Below are positions 1-9,268 of a stretch of 64,000 nucleotides of DNA, piece after piece. Made by a program: the position numbers and the translations under genes. Position 1 is the stretch's first letter. Each line of letters begins with the position of its first letter. The DNA comes from Bifidobacteriaceae bacterium (GTDB lineage: Bacteria; Actinomycetota; Actinomycetes; Actinomycetales; Bifidobacteriaceae): assembly GCA_022650895.1 (NCBI GenBank), contig JALCQC010000005.1, forward strand, positions 1 through 64,000, given 5' to 3'. The notes under the pieces are model-generated. The model saw nothing but the letters and a program-made list of their open reading frames with translations, did not search any database and had not been told where the DNA came from.

Positions 1-317
1 TGGGTTCCGGCTTGAGCGCCTGCACTCGCCTGCTGCTCTTGAGCGGCGTCGAGCTTCCCTCTCACTTCGTCGAGCAGTGCCTGAGCCCTCTGCGCCAGAG
101 CTTCGCCCCGTTCCCACTGCTGCATGGAGGCGTCGAGATCGAGACCGCCCGCTTCCAGTGCCTGGACGGCCTGAACCAACTGGTCACGTGCCTCCTCGTA
201 GCTCAGAGCGGCGATCTTCTCGCGTTCCTCAGCGCTCAGGCTGGAGACTACGGTCTTTGTGTCGTCGGTGGTGTTGTTGTTCTGATCTGCCTGTTCGTTC
301 TGTGCTCCCTGTGCCAT
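1..317 (-). CDS. xseB: Exodeoxyribonuclease VII small subunit, 3' end cut by window edge
   Basis: Partial gene reading leftward off the window; the stop codon is not included. The start ATG is at 315-317, with an AAAGGA ribosome binding site about 13 bases upstream. The visible protein has an Asn/Asp/Thr-rich head, then the XseB core LSYEEARDQLVQAVQALE followed by GGLDLDASMQQWERGEAL, which is the helical hairpin typical of the family. XseB binds the large subunit XseA; the complex degrades single-stranded DNA to short oligonucleotides in the cytoplasm. The gene lies directly downstream of xseA on the same strand with a gap of about 90 bases, the usual operon order. The assignment rests on the conserved core and the neighbour; the true length is unknown. 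Confidence 0.88.
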   Translation of the reverse strand, partial: MAQGAQNEQADQNNNTTDDTKTVVSSLSAEEREKIAALSYEEARDQLVQAVQALEAGGLDLDASMQQWERGEALAQRAQALLDEVRGKLDAAQEQQASAGAQAGT

Positions 318-399
318 GATGACTCTGAATTCCTTTTGTGATGGTCGTGTTGTGTGATGGTCGTAGACCGCCGTTCATAGAGAGCAGCGGGTTTTTAAT

Positions 400-423
400 T
401 TCTTTATGTCTAGTTCTTTATGT
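400..423 (-). repeat. 14-bp-period duplication spanning the xseA stop codon
   Basis: The word TTCTTTATGT (plus strand) occurs at 400-409 and again at 414-423. The xseA stop codon (complement of 410-412) lies between the copies, so the last codons of the gene are repeated just after the stop. It matches the pattern seen at brnQ, an aldo/keto reductase, the NmrA-like gene, a flavodoxin and the GDPD gene. Confidence 0.8.
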
Positions 424-1789
424 TTTTCTTTTCGCCCTCTGCGGCGTCGGTTGCGCTGCCGGTGCCGGCAGCTGTGGTGGTGGTTATGACGGATGCCGTG
501 AGCGCACCGTTCTTGAGCGTCACGCCCACTGTTTCGCCTGCTGCAACCTGTGACGCCGAGGAGACGACACGTCCCGATGCATCCTGAATCACCGCGTATC
601 CGCGATCGAGCGTGGACTGCGGGCTGAGCGCGGTCAGACTCGAATGCAGCTTCTCGACGGTCAACGAGGCATCGTCGACGATGCGGCGCAGCCCGATTTC
701 CAGATGCTGGCGGGAATCGTCGATGAAACGCTGTGGCTTGTCGAGCATGGTGAGCGGCTGTGTGAGACTCGGCCGATTCGCATACCCTTCAATGAACCGG
801 GTCTCGGAATCGAGACGGGAGCGTACCCGCAGCGAGATCCGTTCACGTGCCTCGGCGACGAGGGCAAGCTGTTCCATCACGTCGGGAACCGTGCGTTTTG
901 CGGCGTCGGTGGGGGTGGAGGCACGCAGGTCCGCGGCGAGATCGATGAGCGTCCAGTCGTCTTCATGGCCGATGGCAGAGGCGATGGGTTTTTCACAGGC
1001 AGCAGTGGCGCGGACGACGCCCTCGTCCGAAAATCCGATGAGGTCTTCGAAGGAGCCGCCTCCACGCGCCACGATGATGATGTCGACGGAGGGATCGGCA
1101 TCGAGCTTCTGTATGGCCGCAATCACCTCGGGAGGGCACTGGGGCCCCTGCACGTGGACGTGTTCCACCGTGAACTGGATGGTTGGCCAGCGCAGTTGTG
1201 CATTCGTGATGACATCGCCCTCGGCGCGGGCCTGCGGTGCGCAGATGAGACCGATGCGCTTCGGAAATTCGGGGAAGGCGACTTTGTTCGACGCATCGAA
1301 AAGACCCTCTCCCTTTAATCTCTTGCGCAGTTCCTCGATCTGTGCCATGAGATCGCCCTTGCCCACTCGGCGGATGTCGTCTCCCATGAAACTTAGACGT
1401 GTCTGCTTGATCCAGATGTCGGCGCGTCCGTGCACCACCACGCGGTCACCCTGATGGAAGTCACGCGCCATGCCGGCGAACCGGCCGAAGCCCATCACCT
1501 GAATCGAGATCTCCTGGGTGTTATCGCGCAGCGTGATGTAGGCGGAACCGGAGCGACGTGTGTTGATCTCCGAAATCTGGCCTTCGATCCAGGCGCTCGG
1601 CCAGTTGCGGGCAACGGTGTCGTGAAAAGCCTGTGCGAGCTTGCTCACCGGCCAGGGATTGTCGGCGGTGGTGTCGCGTGCCAACGCGGGAACCGGCTGT
1701 GCTCCGGCGGGTCCGCCGGCGGCCGTGTTTTCACCAATCCCCACCAAATGAGGCTGTGATGACGAAGCATTTTGCTGATAAGCGCTCAT
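410..1789 (-). CDS. xseA: Exodeoxyribonuclease VII large subunit
   Basis: 459 residues, a normal size for XseA. An N-terminal OB-fold (about residues 45-140, including WIEGQISEINTRRSGSAYIT) precedes the nuclease core with RIGLICAPQARAEGDVIT and the family motif ARGGGSFEDL, followed by a long helical C-terminal part. With XseB it forms exonuclease VII, which degrades single-stranded DNA from both ends. The C-terminus is Ala/Thr-rich and ends KKNIKN. The TAG stop lies between two copies of a 10-base word spaced 14 bases apart, one of several such stop-proximal duplications in this window. The gene is transcribed away from the large activase gene; xseB follows on the same strand. Confidence 0.95.
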   Translation of the reverse strand: MSAYQQNASSSQPHLVGIGENTAAGGPAGAQPVPALARDTTADNPWPVSKLAQAFHDTVARNWPSAWIEGQISEINTRRSGSAYITLRDNTQEISIQVMGFGRFAGMARDFHQGDRVVVHGRADIWIKQTRLSFMGDDIRRVGKGDLMAQIEELRKRLKGEGLFDASNKVAFPEFPKRIGLICAPQARAEGDVITNAQLRWPTIQFTVEHVHVQGPQCPPEVIAAIQKLDADPSVDIIIVARGGGSFEDLIGFSDEGVVRATAACEKPIASAIGHEDDWTLIDLAADLRASTPTDAAKRTVPDVMEQLALVAEARERISLRVRSRLDSETRFIEGYANRPSLTQPLTMLDKPQRFIDDSRQHLEIGLRRIVDDASLTVEKLHSSLTALSPQSTLDRGYAVIQDASGRVVSSASQVAAGETVGVTLKNGALTASVITTTTAAGTGSATDAAEGEKKNIKN

Positions 1790-1938
1790 TGCTCAAGAGT
1801 GGGTCACGCGCGGGACATTCGCAAGCAATTTCCTTTCCTGTGGTCGAATGGAAATCCGCCTGTACAAAGTCGGATGAACCGTCCGAAAAACACGTCCATT
1901 TCGGAGTCTGGTAATTACCGCACTGTAAATTAAATGTC

Positions 1939-4900
1939 GTGGCAGATAGCAGATTACAGACTTTGGCGGCAAAAAGCTCCGCGGACTCACAGCGTCCGTT
2001 GAGAGTCGGCCTCGACGTTGGCTCCACTACTGTGAAGGCGGTGGTGCTCAAGGACGTGGAGGGTTCCGACAAGCCCGAGACCATTTTCTCCGACTACCGT
2101 CGTCACCACGCCAATGTGCGGGCGACAGCCGCGGATCTCATCGAGGACATCCACAAGCTGCTGATCGCACAGGGCAACGCCGATGCGCCGGTCCATCTGG
2201 CGATCACGGGGTCCGGCGGTCTGGGTCTTGCGGACAGCCTTCACGTGCAGTTCATTCAGGAGGTCATTGCCGAAACTGAGGCCATTCAGACGGATTACCC
2301 GCAGGCGGACGTCATCATCGAGCTGGGTGGCGAGGACGCGAAGATCACTTACCTCAAGCCGACTCCCGAACAGCGCATGAACGGTTCCTGCGCAGGCGGA
2401 ACCGGAGCCTTCATCGACCAGATGGCAACACTGCTCAACACCGATGCCGCAGGTCTCAACGACTATGCGAAGAACGCCACCACCCTGTATCCGATCGCCT
2501 CACGCTGCGGTGTGTTCGCGAAGTCGGATCTGCAGCCGCTCATCAACGATGGCGCGGCGAAGGAGGATCTCGCGGCCTCCATCTTCAACGCTGTCTCCAC
2601 GCAGACCATCGCCGGTCTTGCCTGTGGGCGCCCCGTGAAGGGAACGGTCGTCTTTCTCGGCGGTCCTTTATTCTTTATGTCCGAGTTGCGCGAGGCCTTC
2701 CGTCACACGTTGGAGGGCGTGACCGATACCTTCATCACCCCGAAGGACGCGCACCTGGCCGTCGCCTATGGCGCGGCGCTGCTCGCGGGTTCGCAGGAGG
2801 GTGAGAACACCGATGGCCTGGAGGCCGTCACCTGTGCGGAGATTCTCACCGAGTTGCAGGTTCTTTCCACTGTCAAGGCGAACATCGCGTCGATGCGCCC
2901 GCTCTTCAAGACTCCGAAGGAACGTGAGGACTTCGACCGCCGTCATGGCCGCGAACAGGTCACCGTCGGAACGCTCGAGGGTGCGAAGGGTCCGCACTTC
3001 CTCGGAATTGATGCCGGTTCCACCACCATCAAGGCCGCCCTCGTCAACGATGACCAGGAGATCGTGTGGTCGTCGTACGCCACCAACCAGGGCAGCCCGC
3101 TCACCGGAGCCGCCGAGATCATCAAGAAGATCACGGCTGAATTGCCGTCCGAAGCCTACATCGCGCGGTCCTGTGCCACCGGCTATGGAGAGGGCCTCAT
3201 CACCGCAGGCCTCCACCTCGACGAGGGTGAAGTCGAAACCATGGCGCACTACCGTGGCGCCGAAGTGGTGAGCCCGGGCGTGACCTCCGTCATCGACATC
3301 GGCGGGCAGGACATGAAGTACCTGGCCGTGACCGATGGCGTCATCGACTCCATCGCCGTGAACGAGGCATGTTCCTCAGGCTGCGGTTCCTTCCTCCAGA
3401 CCTTCGCCCAGTCCATGGGGCTGAGCATCGAGGAATTCACTCAGGCGGCACTGAGATCCACCAACCCGGTAGACCTCGGCTCCCGGTGCACGGTGTTCAT
3501 GAACTCCTCCGTCAAGCAGGCGCAGAAGGAGGGCGCGACCATCGAAGACATCGCCGCCGGACTCTGCTATTCGGTGGTTCGTAACGCGTTGTACAAGGTC
3601 ATCAAGCTGCGTGATTCCGGCGACCTCGGCTCCACCGTCGTGGTCCAGGGAGGGACCTTCCTTAACGACGCGGTGCTGCGCGCCTTCGAACTGCTCACCA
3701 ACCTTGAGGTCACCCGTCCCAACATCGCCGGTCTCATGGGTGCCTATGGCGCCGCACTGACCGCACGCATGCATTACGGAAACCTGGAGGAGGACGAAGC
3801 CGGAGAAAGCTCCGCGCACGCTCCTCGCGTTTCGAATGTGCTCACCGGCGAGGCGCTCGAACACCTCTCCATGACCACCTCCCGCGACGTGTGCAAGCTC
3901 TGCCAGAACCACTGCAAGCTCACCATCACCACCTTCGAAGACAGCACCCGCTACGTCACCGGCAACCGCTGCGAGCGCGGCGGCGACCGGAACAAGAAGA
4001 AGTCCACACTGCCGAACCTGTACGACTACAAGTACAAGCGCGCCTTCGGCTTCCGCAGGCTCACTGAGAAGAAGGCCACGCGAGGCGACATCGGCATTCC
4101 ACGCGTCCTCAATATGTACGAGAACTATCCGTTCTGGTTCACGCTGCTGACCAAGCTCGGCTTCCGCGTCATGATCTCGAAGCGCTCTAGCCACGAGGTG
4201 TTCGAGAAGGGCATCGACACCATCGCGTCCGAGAACATCTGCTACCCGGCGAAGATGGTGCACGGCCACATCCGCACCCTGCTCGAAAAGGGCGTGAAGA
4301 CCATCTTCTATCCCTGCGTTTCGTACGAGGAGAATTTCGTCGACGAAGCCGACAACAACTACAACTGCCCGATCGTGGCCAACTACCCGATGGTGATCGG
4401 CGCCAACATGCCCGACCTGCGCGAACCGGGAATCCGCTACATGCACCCCTACTTCAACCTCGCCAACCGCGAGATCATGGCGGACCGCATCGTGGAGGAA
4501 TTCGCTTGGGCAAATGTGAGCCATGAGGAGGCCGAAGCCGCCGTGCAGGCCGCCTACGCCGAGGCAAAGCTGTTCCGCAAGGACGTTCAGAACGAGGGAC
4601 TGCGCGCACTCGCCTACATGCGCGAACACAACGTGCGTGGCATCGTGCTGGCGGGCCGCCCCTACCATATCGATCCCGAGATCAACCACGGCATTCCCGA
4701 GACCATCAACACCCTCGGAATGGCGGTTCTCTCCGAGGATTCCATCTCGGAACTCGCCCCCAAGGAGATACCGAACCTTAGCGGCTTTACGCCGGATGGG
4801 GAACTGCCCTCCCGCGAAAAGGATGCCGACGGCTTCCGCAAAACGGCCGGCACCACCAAGGACGGCAAGAAGAGAATTCCACTGCGCGTGATGAACCAGT

Positions 4901-6621
4901 GGGCCTACCATTCCCGTCTGTATGCCGCGGCACGCTTCGTGGCCGAATATCCGGGCCTCGAACTCGTCCAGCTCAACTCGTTCGGCTGTGGCCTCGATGC
5001 CATCACCACCGACCAGGTGCAGGAGATCCTCGCCGACAAGCAGGATGTCTACACCACACTCAAGATCGACGAGGTCACCAACCTCGGTGCCGCCAAGATT
5101 CGCCTGCGCTCGCTGAAGGCCGCCGTCGAGGAGCGTGAACGCAACGCTCACGCCGCCACCATCTACGATGCCGTCAACAACATCAGCGCACTGGCCGACG
5201 TCCGTGAGGGCGGAACGGGGAAGTCCTCCGGCATGGGCTCTGGGCAGGCGCGCGGCAGCCACATGGAGCACACCACCTCCACGCTGAGCAAGTACGCCAA
5301 TCCGCCGACCTTCACCAAGGAGATGCAGAAGGAGGGCTACACGGTTCTGGCACCCCAGATGTCGCCGATCCACTTCTCCCTGCTCAAAGCCGTGTTCACT
5401 TCCGGCGGTTACAACTTCGAATTGTTGGAGCATGCGAGCCGTGAGGACGTGGAATCCGGCCTCAAGTTCGTGAACAACGACGCCTGCTATCCGGCCATCA
5501 TGGTGGTGGGGCAGCTGGTGCACGCCTTCATCGACGGATCCCATGATCCCGACAAGTGCGCCGTCATCATCACCCAGACCGGAGGCATGTGCCGCGCCAC
5601 TAACTACGTCGGTCTGCTGCGCAAGGGTCTCGCCGACGCCGGATACCCACAGGTGCCGGTGATCGCGCTGAGTACCCAGGGCTTTGAATCGAACCCGGGC
5701 CTGCAGGTCACTCCCGCACTGCTCCACCGCGCGGTCAAGGCCTTCCTGCTGGGTGATCTCATGCTCAAGTGTCTTCTGCGCGTCCGCCCCTACGAGGTGG
5801 AACCCGGCAGTGCCGACAAGCTGTACCACGAGTGGGACGCCATCGTGCGCGAGACCATCGAGCACCACGGCCACTCCGCCACCGCGAAGGCGGATCCCAG
5901 CATCGGCCGCAGCTACTTCACCTACGGTTCGCTCGCTAAGGCGATCGTCACCAGCTTCGACGCCTTCCCGCTGCGTAACATTCCACGGAAGCCACGGGTC
6001 GGAGTGGTGGGGGAGATCCTGGTGAAATTCCATCCCGATGCCAACAACCACGTGATCAACGTCATCGAAACCCAGGGCTGCGAGGCTGTGATGCCCGGCA
6101 TCACGGAGTTCATGGTGCAGAACCTCTACACCGCCGACTGGAACAAGCGCACGCTGGGAACCGGAGGCAACCTCAAGGTCAAGGGCGTGATGCGCGACAT
6201 CGTGGAACTCTACGAGAAGCCGATTCGCAAGGCCATCGATCTTGCGCACGGAAAGTTCACCCAGGACCTGCCGATGGACCAGCTGGTGGAAAAGGCGAGT
6301 TCCGTCACCTCCGTCGGCGTCCAGGCCGGTGAAGGTTGGCTGCTGACCGGAGAGATCATGGAGCTCATCGATTCGGGAACACCGAACATCATCTGCGCCC
6401 AGCCATTCGCATGTCTGCCGAACCACGTGACCGGCCGCGGCATGTTCAACGAGATTCGCCGTCAGCGCGCCGACGCGAACATCGTCTCCATCGACTATGA
6501 CCCAGGTTCCTCCGAGGCGAATCAGCTCAACCGCATCAAACTGATGATCTCCGCCGCGAAGAAGGCCGCCGCCAAGCAGCCGGAGGTGCCGGCGAAGCCC
6601 GAGCTCGAAACTGCTTCCTGA
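1939..6621 (+). CDS. Giant 2-hydroxyacyl-CoA dehydratase activase-like protein
   Basis: 1560 residues, several domains. Two ASKHA ATPase/activase modules of the BadF/BcrA/HgdC type come first: GLDVGSTTVKAVV near residue 24 with GGEDAKIT, and LGIDAGSTTIKAAL near residue 354 with DIGGQDMKYLAV and ACSSGCGSF near 475. A Cys cluster CKLCQNHCKL near 651 may bind an iron-sulfur cluster. The C-terminal half is DUF2229/HgdB-like (NMYENYPFWFTLLTKLGF; LNSFGCGLDAITTDQ near 1013; NNDACYPAIMVVGQ near 1179). Classical activators inject an electron, driven by ATP, into 2-hydroxyacyl-CoA dehydratases. No separate dehydratase subunits lie nearby, so the substrate is unknown. The start is the GTG at 1939; no ribosome binding site precedes it, but a TAAATT box ends seven bases upstream, which would fit a leaderless transcript. 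Confidence 0.88.
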   Translation: MADSRLQTLAAKSSADSQRPLRVGLDVGSTTVKAVVLKDVEGSDKPETIFSDYRRHHANVRATAADLIEDIHKLLIAQGNADAPVHLAITGSGGLGLADSLHVQFIQEVIAETEAIQTDYPQADVIIELGGEDAKITYLKPTPEQRMNGSCAGGTGAFIDQMATLLNTDAAGLNDYAKNATTLYPIASRCGVFAKSDLQPLINDGAAKEDLAASIFNAVSTQTIAGLACGRPVKGTVVFLGGPLFFMSELREAFRHTLEGVTDTFITPKDAHLAVAYGAALLAGSQEGENTDGLEAVTCAEILTELQVLSTVKANIASMRPLFKTPKEREDFDRRHGREQVTVGTLEGAKGPHFLGIDAGSTTIKAALVNDDQEIVWSSYATNQGSPLTGAAEIIKKITAELPSEAYIARSCATGYGEGLITAGLHLDEGEVETMAHYRGAEVVSPGVTSVIDIGGQDMKYLAVTDGVIDSIAVNEACSSGCGSFLQTFAQSMGLSIEEFTQAALRSTNPVDLGSRCTVFMNSSVKQAQKEGATIEDIAAGLCYSVVRNALYKVIKLRDSGDLGSTVVVQGGTFLNDAVLRAFELLTNLEVTRPNIAGLMGAYGAALTARMHYGNLEEDEAGESSAHAPRVSNVLTGEALEHLSMTTSRDVCKLCQNHCKLTITTFEDSTRYVTGNRCERGGDRNKKKSTLPNLYDYKYKRAFGFRRLTEKKATRGDIGIPRVLNMYENYPFWFTLLTKLGFRVMISKRSSHEVFEKGIDTIASENICYPAKMVHGHIRTLLEKGVKTIFYPCVSYEENFVDEADNNYNCPIVANYPMVIGANMPDLREPGIRYMHPYFNLANREIMADRIVEEFAWANVSHEEAEAAVQAAYAEAKLFRKDVQNEGLRALAYMREHNVRGIVLAGRPYHIDPEINHGIPETINTLGMAVLSEDSISELAPKEIPNLSGFTPDGELPSREKDADGFRKTAGTTKDGKKRIPLRVMNQWAYHSRLYAAARFVAEYPGLELVQLNSFGCGLDAITTDQVQEILADKQDVYTTLKIDEVTNLGAAKIRLRSLKAAVEERERNAHAATIYDAVNNISALADVREGGTGKSSGMGSGQARGSHMEHTTSTLSKYANPPTFTKEMQKEGYTVLAPQMSPIHFSLLKAVFTSGGYNFELLEHASREDVESGLKFVNNDACYPAIMVVGQLVHAFIDGSHDPDKCAVIITQTGGMCRATNYVGLLRKGLADAGYPQVPVIALSTQGFESNPGLQVTPALLHRAVKAFLLGDLMLKCLLRVRPYEVEPGSADKLYHEWDAIVRETIEHHGHSATAKADPSIGRSYFTYGSLAKAIVTSFDAFPLRNIPRKPRVGVVGEILVKFHPDANNHVINVIETQGCEAVMPGITEFMVQNLYTADWNKRTLGTGGNLKVKGVMRDIVELYEKPIRKAIDLAHGKFTQDLPMDQLVEKASSVTSVGVQAGEGWLLTGEIMELIDSGTPNIICAQPFACLPNHVTGRGMFNEIRRQRADANIVSIDYDPGSSEANQLNRIKLMISAAKKAAAKQPEVPAKPELETAS

Positions 6622-6706
6622 CGGCAGTGGGAATAATGGGAGCGCGCTGCGAGCGCAGCGGGAACTGAGAGGCGCCACGGTGAGCGTTTGAAAGGAATGA
6701 CAGACA

Positions 6707-7867
6707 ATGAAACGTGACGATTCCCTGCAACACGCGCCTTTTGAGCGGCGTGTCGGCCGCTCAGGCGTCGCCCTCATCGACGAATCCGACTATGCGCAGG
6801 TCATGGATTCGCAGGTACTCCCGTTTCTGCGCCGTTTCAAGCGCGATGACTGGTACCCGGTTGAACGCACGTCGGCCACGCTGAAGGGTCTGGAGCCCCA
6901 TCCAAAGGATAAGCAGGGCATCCATTCCGTTTATCTGGACCAGGCACGCTTCCGCGAGGAAGTCGAACGGGAGGCCGCCACATCGGCGAATCCGGAGCAG
7001 CGGATCGCACCCATCGTGACTGAGAAATTCCACGGAACCGTCGTGATTTCGCACGGCTTCACCGAGTCCGCCATCAAATATGTGGAGATGGCCTGGTATC
7101 TGTTGCAGTCCGGTTTCAACGTCCTCATCATTGAGCATCGCGGCCACGGCCGTTCTCTGCGCGAGACGGAAGACCCCATGGTCGTCACCATGAGCGACTG
7201 GCGTCTTTACGTTTCGGATTTCGTGGGTGCCATCAGCCATGCCCGCACACGCTTCGGAATCGGAGAGCCGCTCCATCTCTTCGCCCACTCGCTGGGCGGG
7301 GCGATCGGTGCCGCCGTGCTTGAACAATACCCTGACCTCTTCGACCGTGCCGTACTCAGTTCCCCCATGCTGGAACCCAAGACCGGCATGCCTGTCTGGC
7401 TCGCCTACGCGCTTTCCGCAGGGGCCAACAAACTCGGGGAGGGCAACGTCAAGGTTCCGATCATGCCCGTCTTCTCCGAAGAGCTCAAGAACAACAAGTC
7501 CGGTGGACGCTCGCAGGCACGAATGAGCTGGTATCACCAGCAGCGCGTCCTCGATTGGGAATACCGCGCCACCGCTCCCAGCTTCGATTGGGTCCTCGCC
7601 GCACTCAAGCTCGATCGCACGGTGATGGATCCCGCAGAAATCGAAAAAATCAAAGCATCGGTCCTGATCTTCCAATCAGGGAAGGATCACTGGGTGCATC
7701 CCCGGGCGCAGACCAAGTTCCTGACGCAGACGCAGGAGGCGGGCGTGGAAGTCCGCGGCATCAGGGTTCCCGGAGCCGGGCACGAACTGTTTTCCGAGCC
7801 GAACGACGTTTTCGCACCCTACCTTCATGAAGTGCTGACCTTCCTGGCAGGCGAAGGCGGGGAATAG
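6707..7867 (+). CDS. Alpha/beta hydrolase, lysophospholipase / monoacylglycerol lipase-like
   Basis: 386 residues, no signal peptide. The fold is shown by the oxyanion segment VVISHGFTES, the nucleophile elbow FAHSLGGAIGA (Ser in GHSxGG-like context), an acid in FQSGKDHWVHP and the histidine in VPGAGHELFSEP. This matches serine esterases of the PldB/monoacylglycerol lipase group, which cleave an acyl chain from glycerol or lysophospholipids. AAAGGA lies a good distance before the ATG. The MFS transporter gene starts two bases after the stop, so the two are probably co-transcribed and perhaps functionally linked. The substrate cannot be read from sequence. Confidence 0.87.
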   Translation: MKRDDSLQHAPFERRVGRSGVALIDESDYAQVMDSQVLPFLRRFKRDDWYPVERTSATLKGLEPHPKDKQGIHSVYLDQARFREEVEREAATSANPEQRIAPIVTEKFHGTVVISHGFTESAIKYVEMAWYLLQSGFNVLIIEHRGHGRSLRETEDPMVVTMSDWRLYVSDFVGAISHARTRFGIGEPLHLFAHSLGGAIGAAVLEQYPDLFDRAVLSSPMLEPKTGMPVWLAYALSAGANKLGEGNVKVPIMPVFSEELKNNKSGGRSQARMSWYHQQRVLDWEYRATAPSFDWVLAALKLDRTVMDPAEIEKIKASVLIFQSGKDHWVHPRAQTKFLTQTQEAGVEVRGIRVPGAGHELFSEPNDVFAPYLHEVLTFLAGEGGE

Positions 7868-7869
7868 AC

Positions 7870-9117
7870 GTGGTTTCACTGCTGCTCTCCATCATCTACG
7901 TGGCTTTCATCAGCCTCGGCCTGCCGGATTCCCTCATTGGCTCAGGCTGGCCCGTCATGCACGCCCAGCTTCACGTTCCGATGTCTTATGCGGGCATCAT
8001 CACCATGATCATCGCGGGATGCACCATCATCTCCAGCCTCATGGCCGACCGTGTCACCCACCGCTTCGGCACCGGCAAGGTGACGGCCGTCAGCGTGGCG
8101 ACGACAGCCATCGCCCTCTTTGGCTTCTCTTTTTCGGGTGCCTTCTGGATGCTCTGCCTCTGGGCCATTCCCTACGGTCTGGGAGCGGGTGCGGTGGACG
8201 CGTCACTGAACAACTTTGTCGCGCTGCATTACGAGTCACGTCAGATGAACTGGCTGCACTGCTTCTGGGGAGTGGGCGCCGCCATCAGCCCCTTCGTAAT
8301 GAGCATGAGTCTCACCCACAATCTCGGATGGGCCTCCGGGTACCGCTTCATCGGCATCATCCAGGTGGTGCTCAGCATCATTCTGTTCATGAGTCTGCCG
8401 CTATGGAACCGCAAGGAGCGTGAGACTGCACTTGCCGAGACCGTATCTGTGGAGGCTGCTCTCGCAGAGACCGTACCCTCGGAAACGAAACGGACGGAAA
8501 CCGCGCCAACGAAAGCGGCCCCGGCCTCTGCACCGCGGCTCACTCTGCCGCAGATCGTCCGCATCCCCGGAGTCCCAGAGGTCCTTGTGGCTTTCTTTGC
8601 ATACTGCGCACTGGAACAGACGGCGGGACTGTGGGCCAGCAGCTATCTCGTTCAGGCGCGTGGCGTCGAGGTGACGACCGCCGCCCAGTTTGCGTCACTC
8701 TTTTACCTCGGCATTACGGCTGGCAGATTCTTGGCGGGCATCATCGCCGGCAGATTGAACGACCGCCAGTTGGTACGAGTTGGCGTTGTGGTCGTGATGA
8801 TCGGAATCGTCTTCATCGCTGTGCCCCTCAGCGTTCAGTGGCCTGCGCTCGCCGGCTTGGTCATGGTGGGCTTCGGGTGCGCGCCGATCTATCCGTCGCT
8901 CATTCATGCCACTCCCGCGACTTTCGGTGCGGATAAGTCTCAAGCCATCATCGGTGTTCAAATGGCCGCCGCCTACGTAGGAACCACGTTTATGCCGCCC
9001 CTTTTCGGAGCTGTTGCCAGTGTAACGGGCATGTGGATGTTTGCGCTGTTCCTGCTGCTCTTCACCGTGGTGATGGCCGTGATGACGGAATGGACGAACA
9101 AGATCGTCGAGGTGTGA
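7870..9117 (+). CDS. Major facilitator superfamily transporter
   Basis: 415 residues with about twelve hydrophobic segments, starting from a GTG two bases after the hydrolase stop. The N-terminal half includes GLPDSLIGSGWP in the first helix and a helix 2-3 loop DRVTHRFGTGKV. The central cytoplasmic loop (about residues 180-220) is made of degenerate Glu/Thr/Ala repeats (ALAETVSVEAALAETV), apparently expanded by short tandem duplication. The family moves small solutes across the membrane by proton coupling or facilitated diffusion; the overall look is of the FucP/NarK-like sugar or drug group. Substrate unknown. Confidence 0.87.
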   Translation: MVSLLLSIIYVAFISLGLPDSLIGSGWPVMHAQLHVPMSYAGIITMIIAGCTIISSLMADRVTHRFGTGKVTAVSVATTAIALFGFSFSGAFWMLCLWAIPYGLGAGAVDASLNNFVALHYESRQMNWLHCFWGVGAAISPFVMSMSLTHNLGWASGYRFIGIIQVVLSIILFMSLPLWNRKERETALAETVSVEAALAETVPSETKRTETAPTKAAPASAPRLTLPQIVRIPGVPEVLVAFFAYCALEQTAGLWASSYLVQARGVEVTTAAQFASLFYLGITAGRFLAGIIAGRLNDRQLVRVGVVVVMIGIVFIAVPLSVQWPALAGLVMVGFGCAPIYPSLIHATPATFGADKSQAIIGVQMAAAYVGTTFMPPLFGAVASVTGMWMFALFLLLFTVVMAVMTEWTNKIVEV

Positions 9118-9171
9118 GAGCCTTCGTTGATTTCAGCGTAGAAGTCGGGAATGGTGTGCGTCAGCTTCTTA

Positions 9172-9182
9172 TATGCTAGAAT
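9172..9182 (+). promoter_or_regulatory. Extended -10 promoter of the surface protein gene
   Basis: TATGCTAGAAT contains TG-N-TAGAAT, an extended -10 element, about 90 bases before the surface protein start. No good -35 hexamer sits 17 bases upstream, as is common for extended -10 promoters. GGGAGA before the ATG at 9269 serves as ribosome binding site. Confidence 0.45.
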
Positions 9183-9268
9183 TTCAACGGATTCGTGTAC
9201 CTAGAGAGAATGGTCACAGGTCCTTGTTTTAGAGAGAAAACACAGAGTGGTGTCGTAGGGAGAAGAGT

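Noticed and set aside
3376-6777. A 1133-codon open frame on the minus strand
   Set aside because: It is the antisense shadow of the activase gene; GC-rich codon structure opens the opposite frame. No ribosome binding site or recognisable domains.
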